DNA of 64,000 nt from Histomonas meleagridis (Eukaryota > Parabasalia > Tritrichomonadida > Dientamoebidae): NCBI GenBank assembly GCA_020186115.1, contig WSYJ01000157.1, positions 682,001-746,000 on the forward strand. Reading direction: 5' to 3'. A program made the position numbers and the translations under genes. Numbering within the stretch: the stretch's first letter is position 1; every line of letters begins with the position of its first letter. Shown one piece after another: positions 29,415-38,760 of this stretch. Below the pieces are notes generated by a model, which did no database searches, was not told where the DNA came from, and saw only the letters and a list, made by a program, of their open reading frames with translations.

Positions 29415-30911
29415 ATGAAGAGAGGCGGAAAAACAAACCGTAAGAGAGATGCAAGGAAAAAGAAAGATGGTTTAGGATCAGCTCTTATTAATTCGAAGGT
29501 TAAAAATAGGATTCGAACAGGAGAAGGAAATCATGGACCAACAAAGTATAACATTCCTGATTCAGTTGTTCCTCCAGAAGATCGTCTTAGATCAAGAACA
29601 GATGATTATTCACTTGGAGATTTTATTGCTGATGCTGATCTTGATGGTAAAGCATTTGCTGCTCAACATGGTACTCTTCGTATTGTTGACCGTGTTCAAA
29701 TCACAACAGATGACTTCGAAATTCTTCATAAATCACCCGAACAAATTATGGCAGAAGAACGTCTCAAAAATAGATTAAGAATTCCAAGACGTCCATATTG
29801 GGATGAAAACACAACACCAGAACAACTTCATGAAAGCGAAACTTTAGAACTTATAGAATGGAGAAGAGCACTTGCTATAATAGAAGAAACTGAACACATT
29901 GTATTATCACCATTTGAAAAGAATCCCGAAGTTTGGAAAGAACTTTGGCGTGTTCTTGAGCGTTCACAAGTCGCAGTCTATATAATTGATGGTCGTGATC
30001 CATTATCATTTTTCTGTGATGATTTTGTTCGATATATGAATGAATTGAAACTCCCAGTTCTTATAGCTGTTAACAAAGCCGATCTTATTCCACTTCCAAT
30101 TCGAAGAGAATGGAGTCATTATTTTGATTCCATGCAAAATGATCTTGGATTTTCATATGAATTTGTTACCACAATTCCAGGTGGTGTTGAAGGAGCGTTA
30201 ACCCCCAAAGAAGTTGTTCTTAAAGCTAAGTCACTTGCTAAAACGACTGGTCGTGATGGGCGTGTAACCGTCGGTTTTGTCGGTTTTCCGAATGTTGGGA
30301 AATCATCGATGTTAAACTCAGCTGTTGGACGAATATGTGTTCGATCCAGCTCAACACCAGGTAAAACAAAGCATCTTCAAACGATTAATATGGAAGAAGA
30401 TGGTATTACAGTTTGTGATTGTCCAGGGCTTGTTTTCCCATTATTTGAAACAAGTCGTGCTGCGATGATAACTAATGGCGTTTTAAACATTGATCAAATG
30501 ACTGATTGGCTTGGTCCAGTTCAAATTGTAGTTAGCAAAGTACCATATGAAGCATTCAACATATTATATGGTACTAAACTTAAGCCCAAATGCACCGCAA
30601 ATGATTTGTTACAGAACTTGGCTAAAATTCGATCATTTTACACTGCGCATGGTAACCCCGATGAAGCAAGAGCCGCAAGAATTGTCTTGAAGGATTATGT
30701 CAATGGAAAATTGATACATTGCGAGTTGCCTCCGGGAACTGCGCTGAAGACGCAACAAGAAGAGGAACTAAACAAAGCAAATAATGAAGAAGAGGAACAG
30801 AAAGAACAGAAGTTACCCGACTTGCCGGACCTGTCAAACCAAAACAAGAAGCCTGTGATGGTGTCCAACCCAAAGCGAAGGGGAGTTGTGAGAGTTTCGA
30901 CATTTGAATAG
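29415..30911 (+). CDS. LSG1: LSG1, circularly permuted GTPase for 60S ribosomal subunit maturation
   Basis: 498 residues. The GTPase motifs are in permuted order: G4 NKAD (220-223) precedes G1 GFPNVGKS (290-297) and G3 DCPG (335-338), the hallmark of the YlqF/Nog2/Lsg1 class. Lsg1-specific blocks are present: IPRRPYWDENTTPEQL, EWRRALA, PFEKNPEVWKELWRVLERS, VLNIDQMTDW, YTAHGNPDEARAAR and LKDYVNGKLIHCELPPG. The N-terminus is the usual basic KRGGKTNRKRDARKKK. In yeast and human, Lsg1 is cytoplasmic and releases the export adaptor Nmd3 from pre-60S particles. It lacks the long acidic insertion seen in the human protein, between G4 and G1. The C-terminus has an acidic stretch and a basic end. Confidence 0.96.
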   Translation: MKRGGKTNRKRDARKKKDGLGSALINSKVKNRIRTGEGNHGPTKYNIPDSVVPPEDRLRSRTDDYSLGDFIADADLDGKAFAAQHGTLRIVDRVQITTDDFEILHKSPEQIMAEERLKNRLRIPRRPYWDENTTPEQLHESETLELIEWRRALAIIEETEHIVLSPFEKNPEVWKELWRVLERSQVAVYIIDGRDPLSFFCDDFVRYMNELKLPVLIAVNKADLIPLPIRREWSHYFDSMQNDLGFSYEFVTTIPGGVEGALTPKEVVLKAKSLAKTTGRDGRVTVGFVGFPNVGKSSMLNSAVGRICVRSSSTPGKTKHLQTINMEEDGITVCDCPGLVFPLFETSRAAMITNGVLNIDQMTDWLGPVQIVVSKVPYEAFNILYGTKLKPKCTANDLLQNLAKIRSFYTAHGNPDEARAARIVLKDYVNGKLIHCELPPGTALKTQQEEELNKANNEEEEQKEQKLPDLPDLSNQNKKPVMVSNPKRRGVVRVSTFE

Positions 30912-31317
30912 AGTTTAATATTAAAACAATTTAAGTAATACAAATTTTAAATTATTAATAATTAATTAAATTATGCATAAAGTAATGAAATGTTGAAGAT
31001 CAAAATTACCTTCTTTGAATGTATTATTGATAAATGTTACACTGACTTAGAGCACTTCAATTAATTTTATTTTTGATTTGTTACTTTATGATAGAATTTT
31101 TATGGTTAATGTCATATAAATATTATTATTTCCAGAGGAAATGAACTTTTTTTCTTTCTAAATAAAAATAATAAATAATATTGAAATCAATATTTCGTAT
31201 CAGCATCTAACTTTGACTTTTCAAAAATCAGTATCCTAAAAGAAATATTGATTTTGTGATAGAAATTTATATTTTATTTATATAAATAAATATATTTTGC
31301 GCAAAAATGATATTCTT
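30912..31317. other. Convergent intergenic, AT-rich
   Basis: About 400 bases between convergent genes, probably both 3' ends. No ORF or RNA gene recognised. Confidence 0.5.
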
Positions 31318-32388
31318 TCAGCAACAGCTGCATTTAGAGTCTTCAGAGAACTGACTAAAAGGCGGCGGTATTGTTATTGTTGACTGCAACAGTTGTTCCT
31401 GCAATTCTGATTCTGAAACTTTATTCTGTTTTAATCCACTGTTGGGCTTTAATGCTTCGACTGATTTTGCTATTTTACTATTATGTCTATGTAATATTTC
31501 TGCCCAATCGAATGGATCATTTAACTTGAGTCCATTTCTCCGACAAATGCGTGACAAGCATTCATATATATGGGCATAATTAGGCGTGTCTGTAAAGGAA
31601 AGAGCAGAAATATGTCTCCAAACTTCATATAGTTCAGGCGCAATTGGGGATACTCTCGATGCAACATCGAATTTTTCTTTAATCAACACAATCTCATCTT
31701 TGTTTTCGGCACTCCGCCATGGAAGAACACCTATAACAAATTCATAGGTGAGATAAAACCATGAAATAAGATCGTCGCGACGTGACAAATCATGTGAATG
31801 ATGCGCATTGATACTAGCATATGCTCTGGTACCACGAAAACCTATCCTAGGCCGCTCAGAAAGATGTCTTCCAGTGGATTGATCAATGTACATACGAGAA
31901 AGGCCGAAATCAATAAGACATAAGGGATGATCACTTCCTTCACGAGTAAGAATATTCCCTGGTTTAATATCACGATGAACAAAACCAAAGACGTGAAGTG
32001 ACTCTATGCATTTTAAAATGTAATAAGATGCACGAATTCCTGTACTAAATGAAAAATTATGATTGGGAAGTTCTTTCAAAATAGTGGCAAGGCTGGGGCC
32101 AAGCAATTCCATGGAAATAAAACCAAAGTCTTTTCCATGCCCTAATATTCCTAATCTGGGAAACGTTGGAGATGATTGAACACGTGCTAAAATTTGATAT
32201 TCAAATGTTAGGGTTTTACGTTTTGATGAATTTGCTTCTGTTTTTATAGCCCAAATAAGTCCAGTTTTTTGATCAATTGCAGAATAAATTTCACCAAATG
32301 CTCCTTGACCAATTTTTGGACCTATTATATAATTCATGATAAGAGATCCAATAGGGTGCTTTGGGGGCTGATTGATTTTATTTTTCAT
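31318..32388 (-). CDS. CK1/TTBK-like protein kinase with Cys-rich C-terminus
   Basis: 356 residues from ATG 32388 (a GTG two codons upstream is not used). Kinase motifs: GQGAFGEIY (glycine loop, about 27-35), AIK with catalytic Lys49, HRDIKPGNIL (138-147), DFGLSR (160-165). The RDDL segment after the activation loop, the LPW motif and the lack of APE identify the CK1 group, and GFRGTRAYASINAH is the CK1/TTBK activation segment. CK1-type kinases phosphorylate acidic or primed sites in trafficking, cytoskeletal and circadian proteins. The protein ends KCSCC, which could be palmitoylated, or prenylated as a CC end, suggesting membrane attachment as in CK1-gamma. All catalytic residues are present, so it should be active. 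Confidence 0.93.
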   Translation of the reverse strand: MKNKINQPPKHPIGSLIMNYIIGPKIGQGAFGEIYSAIDQKTGLIWAIKTEANSSKRKTLTFEYQILARVQSSPTFPRLGILGHGKDFGFISMELLGPSLATILKELPNHNFSFSTGIRASYYILKCIESLHVFGFVHRDIKPGNILTREGSDHPLCLIDFGLSRMYIDQSTGRHLSERPRIGFRGTRAYASINAHHSHDLSRRDDLISWFYLTYEFVIGVLPWRSAENKDEIVLIKEKFDVASRVSPIAPELYEVWRHISALSFTDTPNYAHIYECLSRICRRNGLKLNDPFDWAEILHRHNSKIAKSVEALKPNSGLKQNKVSESELQEQLLQSTITIPPPFSQFSEDSKCSCC

Positions 32389-32710
32389 CCTCACAACAAG
32401 CTTTGGCTACCGAAACGATACCCGAAAACTATCGTACCTTTGAAAATTGGCTGTTGTCAACGATTTTATAGGAATTTTCAGTTGAATTTATGGGTTGATA
32501 ACACTCAATTTAACGTCAATTTTTGAAACGAATTGATAACAATAGGTTAAACATTTTCTTCTTTTTGATCAAAATGGACAAAACATAACGTAAAATAAAA
32601 AAGTATAAAATTTTAAATTACATTCAATTTTAATCTTGTCTTTAATTCATGAATTTATTGTGAATATAATTAAAAATAAATTTCATGAAATGTAATTTTA
32701 CTTACCAATG
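32389..32710. other. Intergenic
   Basis: About 320 bases upstream of the CK1 gene and downstream of the ANTH gene, both minus. Short repeats of TCGGT and ATCGT near 32405-32440 may be promoter boxes. No gene. Confidence 0.4.
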
Positions 32711-33526
32711 TTAAATCTTTTTAGGGAACCTTTCACGAGGAATTGTAACGTTTTCACCAGAAAGTGGGAAAATTACTGTTGTTGAGACGTATGGGAAATT
32801 CGGTAAGCTATCAATTAAATCCTCAGTATCCTTGATAAGTTTTTGGTTTTCAGCAGTGTTATCAATCGTCTTTAACAGCCTATAAGCCGAAATTGTTTCA
32901 GAAACAATTGATTGCCAAAGTACAGTGACAACAAAATCATCACTGTTAACAACTGCTGATTGAACAGCAACAGTTTCATAGAGTGTGCAGGTTAAATGTG
33001 TTGTTAAATCAGCAATAAAATTGGGTTGTTCAGTAATCTTTTCATTTGAAAGTGCGAAATTTCCATGAACTTCGGGATACTTATCATGGAAGTTAAGTTT
33101 AGAATGGATGATAGATCCAATTCTGGTTGCAGCTTGAGAGAAAAGTTGTAATGATTTATCACTTGGAATATAATCGTTATAAAATGCTACAACCTTGTTA
33201 GTAATAGTGGCAATGGAAACATCAAGTCTCTCTTGATACTGGAGAAGAATTAAGATGATGTATAAAGCTTTTGCAGCAATTCTTGGATCAGCCCTCCAAG
33301 CCATGCTGTTGATAAAATGATTGGCTATTGTAAGGGGTGATGCAGCAGTATCACGAAGTGAAGCCAAAATTATTCTACGTACATGTTTTGCTTTTGGAGG
33401 ATCATTGTTTGGTTTTGTAGCTTTTTCAAACCAAGAGAAGAGAGAACTTTGTGTCCATTTGTGGTATGATCCATGAAGAGCTCTGAGCCAATTCCAGTCT
33501 TCGCCTGGAGGAACTTCGGCAAACAT
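32711..33526 (-). CDS. ANTH-domain clathrin adaptor-like protein (AP180/CALM type)
   Basis: 271 residues, essentially a bare ANTH domain. The N-terminal helix ends in EKATKPNNDPPKAKHVRRII, where the order KAT...PPKxKHVR is the ANTH signature that makes the inositol-phospholipid binding pocket (family form KATxxxxxPPKxKHxR). Helical repeats follow (DPRIAAKALYIILILLQYQ, normally the xxVALKALILIHxLL helix). Full-length AP180/CALM proteins continue with clathrin- and AP2-binding tails; here the protein stops soon after the domain, so any clathrin-box role is not visible. A function in clathrin-mediated endocytosis at PI(4,5)P2 membranes is inferred. Divergent from the glycosyltransferase-like gene, with 111 bases between ATGs. 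Confidence 0.85.
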   Translation of the reverse strand: MFAEVPPGEDWNWLRALHGSYHKWTQSSLFSWFEKATKPNNDPPKAKHVRRIILASLRDTAASPLTIANHFINSMAWRADPRIAAKALYIILILLQYQERLDVSIATITNKVVAFYNDYIPSDKSLQLFSQAATRIGSIIHSKLNFHDKYPEVHGNFALSNEKITEQPNFIADLTTHLTCTLYETVAVQSAVVNSDDFVVTVLWQSIVSETISAYRLLKTIDNTAENQKLIKDTEDLIDSLPNFPYVSTTVIFPLSGENVTIPRERFPKKI

Positions 33527-33637
33527 TTGTCAGAATTGACTTTTGAGAGCATATCATCGGTTAAATAACTTTTTAAACACAAAACTGTCCATTCGGACTT
33601 TTTGACAGCAAACCTTTTTTGGGACAAAAGGAAAGAA

Positions 33638-34843
33638 ATGATAATTTTGGCCATTATAAATTATCAATTAACTATTAATGATATAGGATTTGGTATTTGG
33701 ACTGGCGAAAATCTTCTAAAAAAAAGATTGAAAGATCATGCTCGAACGTGGTATCAACTTTTACCAGAAGTTCATATTTATTCAGATAAATTACCCAAAA
33801 AAAAAGTAAATGATATATTAAATTGTAGTAATCATCTAAATATTACATTTCATGAACAACAAGTTAAAGCTCTTTATTTAAAAGGAACACAATCTGAATC
33901 AAAATGGGACGAAGTTCAATCACGTCATGTTTTTGCAGCTACTAATCTTATTCAACAATATCCAGACAAAAAATGGTATGTTTTATGCGATGATGATTCA
34001 TATTTATTTCCAAATGCAATAGTAGATTTTCTTTCCGACAAAGATAGTAGCAAGCGCATAGTTTATGGGAAAATTTATGCGCCGTTTTACCATCTTCTTG
34101 GATTTTATTCCAAAGAAATGAAAAATCATTTATTTGCAATGGGCGGAGCTGGAATTATTATGTCCGGAACTTTAATGAGAGATCTTAAGCCATATCTTCC
34201 AATATGTTCCCATTCATTTACAGGAATTATGTTTGCGAGTGATATGCGATTATCATTATGTGCCGAACGATTTCTTGGCGTCACAGCGAATTCATACATC
34301 AACAATGAGCTGCAGCATGGAAATGGCCCAAAAATCACACAAACAAAACCAAAATATAATAGCGCCCCAATATCATATCACAACATCGTTTCGCCACTTA
34401 CAATCCATCTTTGGCAATCACATGTTACAACATGGGATGACAAGTACATTGATTGGAGCAATATTTCGATGTCAGAAATTACATTTGAATATGGCATTGA
34501 ACATGTAATGGTCGAAATGCAATGGGGATATGCGATGTACATAAATGGTAGAAGCAAAAAAGAAGATATGTGCATCACGCAGTTCGAACCAATATTTAGT
34601 GCTAACGATACAGAGAGATTAAACCCAAGAGAATTCGTACAGAAATATCAAAATGGTTTCACAATAAGAACTGTGTGTGATGACGATTTGGAAGAACATG
34701 AAATAGTGTTCGATTCGTTCCTTTTTGATGAATATGGATGCAAATTTAGAGTCAAATGTCCAATGGTTAGAAAATTCTTGTCGAATTTCCCTGGAGGAAG
34801 CTCACCTGCAAAAATTATATATGAGCCTACTGAAGAAGTTTAA
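33638..34843 (+). CDS. GT31-like glycosyltransferase (fringe/DUF604 type)
   Basis: 401 residues from ATG 33638 (an upstream TTG in frame is rejected). Features of the fringe/C1GalT clan: an N-terminal ARTW motif (about 35-38) followed by HIYSD, the metal-binding DDD in WYVLCDDDSY (118-120), GGAGIIMS (169-176) which in GT31 enzymes lines the nucleotide-sugar site, and SDMRLSLCA (201-209), where the family has a DD or PDD motif. The product probably adds Gal- or GlcNAc-type sugars to glycoproteins in the Golgi. The first hydrophobic stretch (MIILAIINY) is short for a signal anchor, so targeting is uncertain. The C-terminal 150 residues after the GT fold are family-specific and contain two conserved-looking CDDD/Cys segments. 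Confidence 0.8.
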   Translation: MIILAIINYQLTINDIGFGIWTGENLLKKRLKDHARTWYQLLPEVHIYSDKLPKKKVNDILNCSNHLNITFHEQQVKALYLKGTQSESKWDEVQSRHVFAATNLIQQYPDKKWYVLCDDDSYLFPNAIVDFLSDKDSSKRIVYGKIYAPFYHLLGFYSKEMKNHLFAMGGAGIIMSGTLMRDLKPYLPICSHSFTGIMFASDMRLSLCAERFLGVTANSYINNELQHGNGPKITQTKPKYNSAPISYHNIVSPLTIHLWQSHVTTWDDKYIDWSNISMSEITFEYGIEHVMVEMQWGYAMYINGRSKKEDMCITQFEPIFSANDTERLNPREFVQKYQNGFTIRTVCDDDLEEHEIVFDSFLFDEYGCKFRVKCPMVRKFLSNFPGGSSPAKIIYEPTEEV

Positions 34844-34967
34844 CATATTTTTTTGTGAGTAAAATTGTAATTTTTTAACTTTCAACAAAACGATCAAATT
34901 GTTTTCAAAAAGTTCTATCAATTTCTTTTTTTGATAAAGTAATTAACGTTTTTTTAATGGTGAAGTG

Positions 34968-35516
34968 ATGGAAAAATTTGAAGTCGTCGTATTTGGAGAT
35001 GCAGCAGTCGGGAAGTCATCTTTGATCATACAATTTGCACAGGGGCATTTCGTCGAAAATTATGATCCAACAGTTGAAGAACAATTTTTTCGTACATTGA
35101 ATGTTGATAATAAAGAAATTAAATTAAAAATAATTGATACAGCAGGACAAAATCCCTTTCCTCAACAAAAAAGATTCTTAATTAGAGAAGGTAAAGGTTT
35201 TCTTATTTTATATTCTATTGATGATCGTCCCTCTTTTGATTCAGTACGTCAATATTACAATGACATTATTCAATTAAAAGAAAATGACAAAATCCCAATT
35301 GTAATATGTGGAAACAAATGCGATCTCGAAGATGAATTTCGTTCTGTCAATAAATCTGAAGGTGAACAACTGGCAGCCGATTTAAACGCAGAATTCTATG
35401 AAACATCAGCAAAGGCCAACATAAATGTTAGTGATGCATTTACAACTCTTAGTAGAAAAATTACTCATTTTCAATCAACAACTTCACCAAATCATAAAAT
35501 TTGTATTATTTCATAA
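34968..35516 (+). CDS. Ras-like small GTPase with CAAX end
   Basis: 182 residues. P-loop GDAAVGKS (10-17), switch I YDPTVEEQF with Thr35, DTAGQ (57-61, Gln61 kept), NKCD (116-119) and ETSAK (145-149) are all intact. YDPT in switch I and the CAAX box CIIS (179-182, farnesylation type) place it with Ras/Rap rather than Rab. Switch II after Gln61 is unusual (NPFPQQKRF instead of EEYSAMRDQ), so effector or GAP contacts probably differ. It likely signals at the plasma membrane. A GTG precedes the ATG in frame. A three-codon out-of-frame ATG (34957-34968) ends in TGA that overlaps this start as TGATG. AACGTT lies just upstream. Confidence 0.93.
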   Translation: MEKFEVVVFGDAAVGKSSLIIQFAQGHFVENYDPTVEEQFFRTLNVDNKEIKLKIIDTAGQNPFPQQKRFLIREGKGFLILYSIDDRPSFDSVRQYYNDIIQLKENDKIPIVICGNKCDLEDEFRSVNKSEGEQLAADLNAEFYETSAKANINVSDAFTTLSRKITHFQSTTSPNHKICIIS

Positions 35517-35618
35517 AGAAAATTTATTTAAATTTGAAATCATTTTTTGCTTCTGTTTTGCACGATAGAAACGATGAATAAAATTCTGTAAACCAACGAT
35601 CAAAATCGTATGAAAAAG

Positions 35619-37019
35619 TTATTCCTCTGGAAAAAGTTGCAATTCCAAAAGTTTCAAGTAACTGTCAATTCTTTCGTTATGCATTTCGAATAGTTCCATA
35701 AAATCGTCTTTGTAATCACCTGCGATTAATTCTTTTAGTTGCTCTGATTCGTCTTTCCTTACCATCACCCATACAGCATGCAAAATTTTCCATAATAAAT
35801 CCACATCTTCAACATCAAAGAAGCAAACCAAATCATCAAGGAAACCATTTTCATTCATAAAATTAATGTATTCCATAGGAATGAATTCGACTGCGTTACA
35901 AATAGATATGAAAGATGACTTTTTAATTTCGAAAGGAGCGTTTTCAAGGTATTTCAGAAAGGTAGATATCAAAGAAGGCTGTGCAATTTTAATAGCGATT
36001 TCCCGAACCTTAAGTAAACTGCATATTATTTCACATACATTAGTAATTATGCTTTGTGAATCACAATAGTCAGTAAACAATGAAAACAAAAACTCGAGAT
36101 TTAACATAGCGCCTAAATAATGGTAAAAATCGAGTTTTACTTGGAAACAATTATTAATTATTTGTAACCCATATAAAAGATAATCAGGAGGAATTCTTTC
36201 GATGTTTTTCATGATCTCTTCAAGTATTGAATTTTCATACTTTAAAGTAGTTTTTGAATAAATTTTAAATTCCCTTTGAACACAGATGGAAACATAAAAA
36301 GATTCCTTAAAAGGAGAATTTAGATTGATTTGCGTTAAGTCTGCAATCGTTTGTATTGTCGTTGTGTATTCTTCCATTTGTAATAACGTAAGTAAGCTTG
36401 TATAAAGTGTTGTATGATAAGGAGAAGGGACATGCTTAGAGATGTTAAGATAAAATAAACCTAAAAACGATTTTTGTTCTGGTGTCAGAATTTCTGGTTG
36501 TTCTGCATACGATTTCATAATTGAATCAAATAAGCAAAAAAGATCTTCGTCAAAGCCAACAACAAGATGTGAAAGTAAATCGCACGCAGGTATTAAAATA
36601 TTTGTTCCATATCGATCAAAACAATCTAATAGTTTAAAACATACTGATAATGTAGAAAAATATTTACGTGTTTGTGGATCACTTTTACACATGGAAAGCA
36701 TGCAGCAAACACATAAAATAACAATTGGTTCAATTGGACATTCAATTAATATGCTTTTAAAATTTTTTTTTATATGAAAATTCTTGAGATAATTACAAAT
36801 TGGTAACTTCCTGTCCCCGATAAAATTAATAAAGGATTGGAAAATGAATTCTAAGTTGGAATCTTCTGTAGAGATTGCTTGTATCATTGTTGAAAGAAGA
36901 GAAGATATTTCATCAGGAATTACTTGTGCATTGTAAAAAGTAGGAGCTTTAAAGTCTGGAATGGGTTCGGTAAATTTTTGATGGAAATCCTCTACTTCTT
37001 CTTTTGCTTTGTATTTCAT
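35619..37019 (-). CDS. Armadillo-like helical repeat protein
   Basis: 466 residues of alpha-helical repeats rich in Leu, Ile, Cys and Phe. The N-terminal EVEDFHQKF and the C-terminal YLENAPFEIKKS region line up with the protein at 10324-11691 (LLENSIFEIKIL), and both are about 455-466 residues with an acidic C-terminal end, so they look like diverged members of one family. The helix ILIPACDLLSHLVVGFDEDLF fits an ARM repeat. No nuclear localisation or membrane signal is clear. The function is unknown. The gene is intact; codon use matches neighbours. It ends about 100 bases after the end of the convergent Ras-like gene. Confidence 0.8.
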   Translation of the reverse strand: MKYKAKEEVEDFHQKFTEPIPDFKAPTFYNAQVIPDEISSLLSTMIQAISTEDSNLEFIFQSFINFIGDRKLPICNYLKNFHIKKNFKSILIECPIEPIVILCVCCMLSMCKSDPQTRKYFSTLSVCFKLLDCFDRYGTNILIPACDLLSHLVVGFDEDLFCLFDSIMKSYAEQPEILTPEQKSFLGLFYLNISKHVPSPYHTTLYTSLLTLLQMEEYTTTIQTIADLTQINLNSPFKESFYVSICVQREFKIYSKTTLKYENSILEEIMKNIERIPPDYLLYGLQIINNCFQVKLDFYHYLGAMLNLEFLFSLFTDYCDSQSIITNVCEIICSLLKVREIAIKIAQPSLISTFLKYLENAPFEIKKSSFISICNAVEFIPMEYINFMNENGFLDDLVCFFDVEDVDLLWKILHAVWVMVRKDESEQLKELIAGDYKDDFMELFEMHNERIDSYLKLLELQLFPEE

Positions 37020-37298
37020 TTCATTTGAAAAAAAAAATGTGTCAATAAAATTTGTGGGAAATTACATATGTAATGTTTCATTTTTATTCATTTTTTTCAT
37101 GGAGTAACTTAACCAAATTGTGTTACCTTGTGACATGCTAACACGTTTGATCAAAAGAATCATTCTAAATATACCATAGGTCAAAATACCTAGACCTTAG
37201 TTTAAACTAAGGAATTCCTTTAAATTGATTTCCATTCAAAAAATGGCGCCATTTTGGATAAAATTGACTATGTTTGTTTAATTTCCAACAATTTTAAT
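37020..37298. other. Divergent intergenic with short upstream ORF
   Basis: About 280 bases. A 12-codon frame ATGGCGCC... (37243-37281) lies 17 bases before the ATG of the next gene. TTCAAA precedes it, so it may be in the leader or may mark a TSS lower down. Confidence 0.4.
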
Positions 37299-38468
37299 AT
37301 GGTGAACTTTCCTAAAGTTCAAGCCAAAATAAGTTCCTTAGCACACTCAGATCCAATTAAGAGACAGAAATATATTAAGTTATCCGAAATATTAATTATA
37401 TTAGTTTCAATTTTATTAGCTATTTCAATTGTGAAAATCTTACCAAAGCCAGAAGATAAAATTCCCATTAGATCATATACGCTTCCAGATTTAATTCCAG
37501 ATTTTGTTATCAACACCTTGTTAAAGTTTTGGAATAAATTTGGTGCTGTTTTTGGTAATTTGTTCAAGTTTATCCGTTGTATTGGAGTTAGACTCTTAGA
37601 TTTTGGAAATCTTATTTTAGACCAAATCATCAAACTCTTTTTATACATTGCTATCAATCTTTTGAAAGTAGCTAATCACATACTCTATTTTTTAACTCGC
37701 ATTTCCCTTTCTATCCGTTGGTTCTTTACTCTTTTACATAATTTCTTTGCTGATATATTTAACAATATACTCTTTTTCTTCAAATTCATATGTGTTCAAA
37801 CTTTCAAAGTCTTCTTTTACATATTTGATTTAATTAGAGGCTTCTTCCTTAAAGTTGCAAACATATTTCCACAAATACCCCTACTCTTTACTACTCTTTT
37901 CGACTTTATTAAGTTCATTTTCTTAAGTGTTTATAACTTTGTTGTTAATGTTATTTATTATATCATTACTATCATTCGAAATATCTTCTGTTTCATTCAC
38001 CTTGACTTTGTGTTCAACTTTTTCAAAGCTTTATTCGACAAAATCAAACTCTTCATATCAACATTTTCACTTAAGTTCTATAATATCTTATTAAGTATAA
38101 AGAATATACATTTTGTAAAGCCACCAAATCCTATAATTTTGTTATACAACTTCTTCAAACGACTTATTCATTTCATCAGTATTATTTTCCAATTTATATT
38201 CGAAAATTTGCTTTTAATAATAAGAACTATATTATATTTCCCTGTCTTTATGATTGAAAGAATTGTTCTTATAATATCTAAGATTATTCCATTCTTGAAT
38301 GGTATTGTAGATTGGTGGGATAATATTTGTGAAGATGGAACAGATGCATGTAATAAGGTAAACATAGAGAAGTTTAAAGAAATACGAGAAGATTTACAAA
38401 ATCTAAACACTAGAATAGATACATTGACACACATGTTGGAAACAATACGTAAACAACAAAATGAATAA
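37299..38468 (+). CDS. Very hydrophobic Phe/Ile-rich protein with repeated amphipathic helices
   Basis: 389 residues from ATG 37299 (an in-frame TTG at 37254 is rejected). One clear membrane segment (about 27-48) is followed by a low-polarity region (about 70-340) made of Phe/Ile/Leu runs punctuated by Lys, Asp and Asn roughly every 8-12 residues: FGNLFKFIRCI, NLILDQIIKLFLY, FFADIFNNILFFF, LFDKIKLFIS and others. This looks like serial amphipathic or half-membrane helices rather than ordinary transmembrane segments. A Trp-rich turn (VDWWDNICEDGTD) then leads to a 40-residue coiled coil at the end. No family recognised. Possible roles are membrane curvature, lipid droplet or ER shaping (reticulon-like), all speculative. 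Confidence 0.8.
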   Translation: MVNFPKVQAKISSLAHSDPIKRQKYIKLSEILIILVSILLAISIVKILPKPEDKIPIRSYTLPDLIPDFVINTLLKFWNKFGAVFGNLFKFIRCIGVRLLDFGNLILDQIIKLFLYIAINLLKVANHILYFLTRISLSIRWFFTLLHNFFADIFNNILFFFKFICVQTFKVFFYIFDLIRGFFLKVANIFPQIPLLFTTLFDFIKFIFLSVYNFVVNVIYYIITIIRNIFCFIHLDFVFNFFKALFDKIKLFISTFSLKFYNILLSIKNIHFVKPPNPIILLYNFFKRLIHFISIIFQFIFENLLLIIRTILYFPVFMIERIVLIISKIIPFLNGIVDWWDNICEDGTDACNKVNIEKFKEIREDLQNLNTRIDTLTHMLETIRKQQNE

Positions 38469-38760
38469 ATATTTAAGTTAAATTATATTTTCTTTCATTT
38501 AAAAAGGAATTATTGTATAATTTTATATTAATAAATATAGTTGGCTTAAACAACTTTAATATATTTGTAGAAAAAGATATTAATAAATCTTAATAATAAC
38601 AAAAATCATAAATGATAATTATGCAAAACCAAAGAAGGATTATGCATAGTTTTACTTCATGAAATATGAAACTATTAATTTAAATTAATCGAAAAAATTG
38701 TTTTTATTTACTTTTATGAAACGCGCAATGGTATTATAATCTACATAAAATATTTTACCT

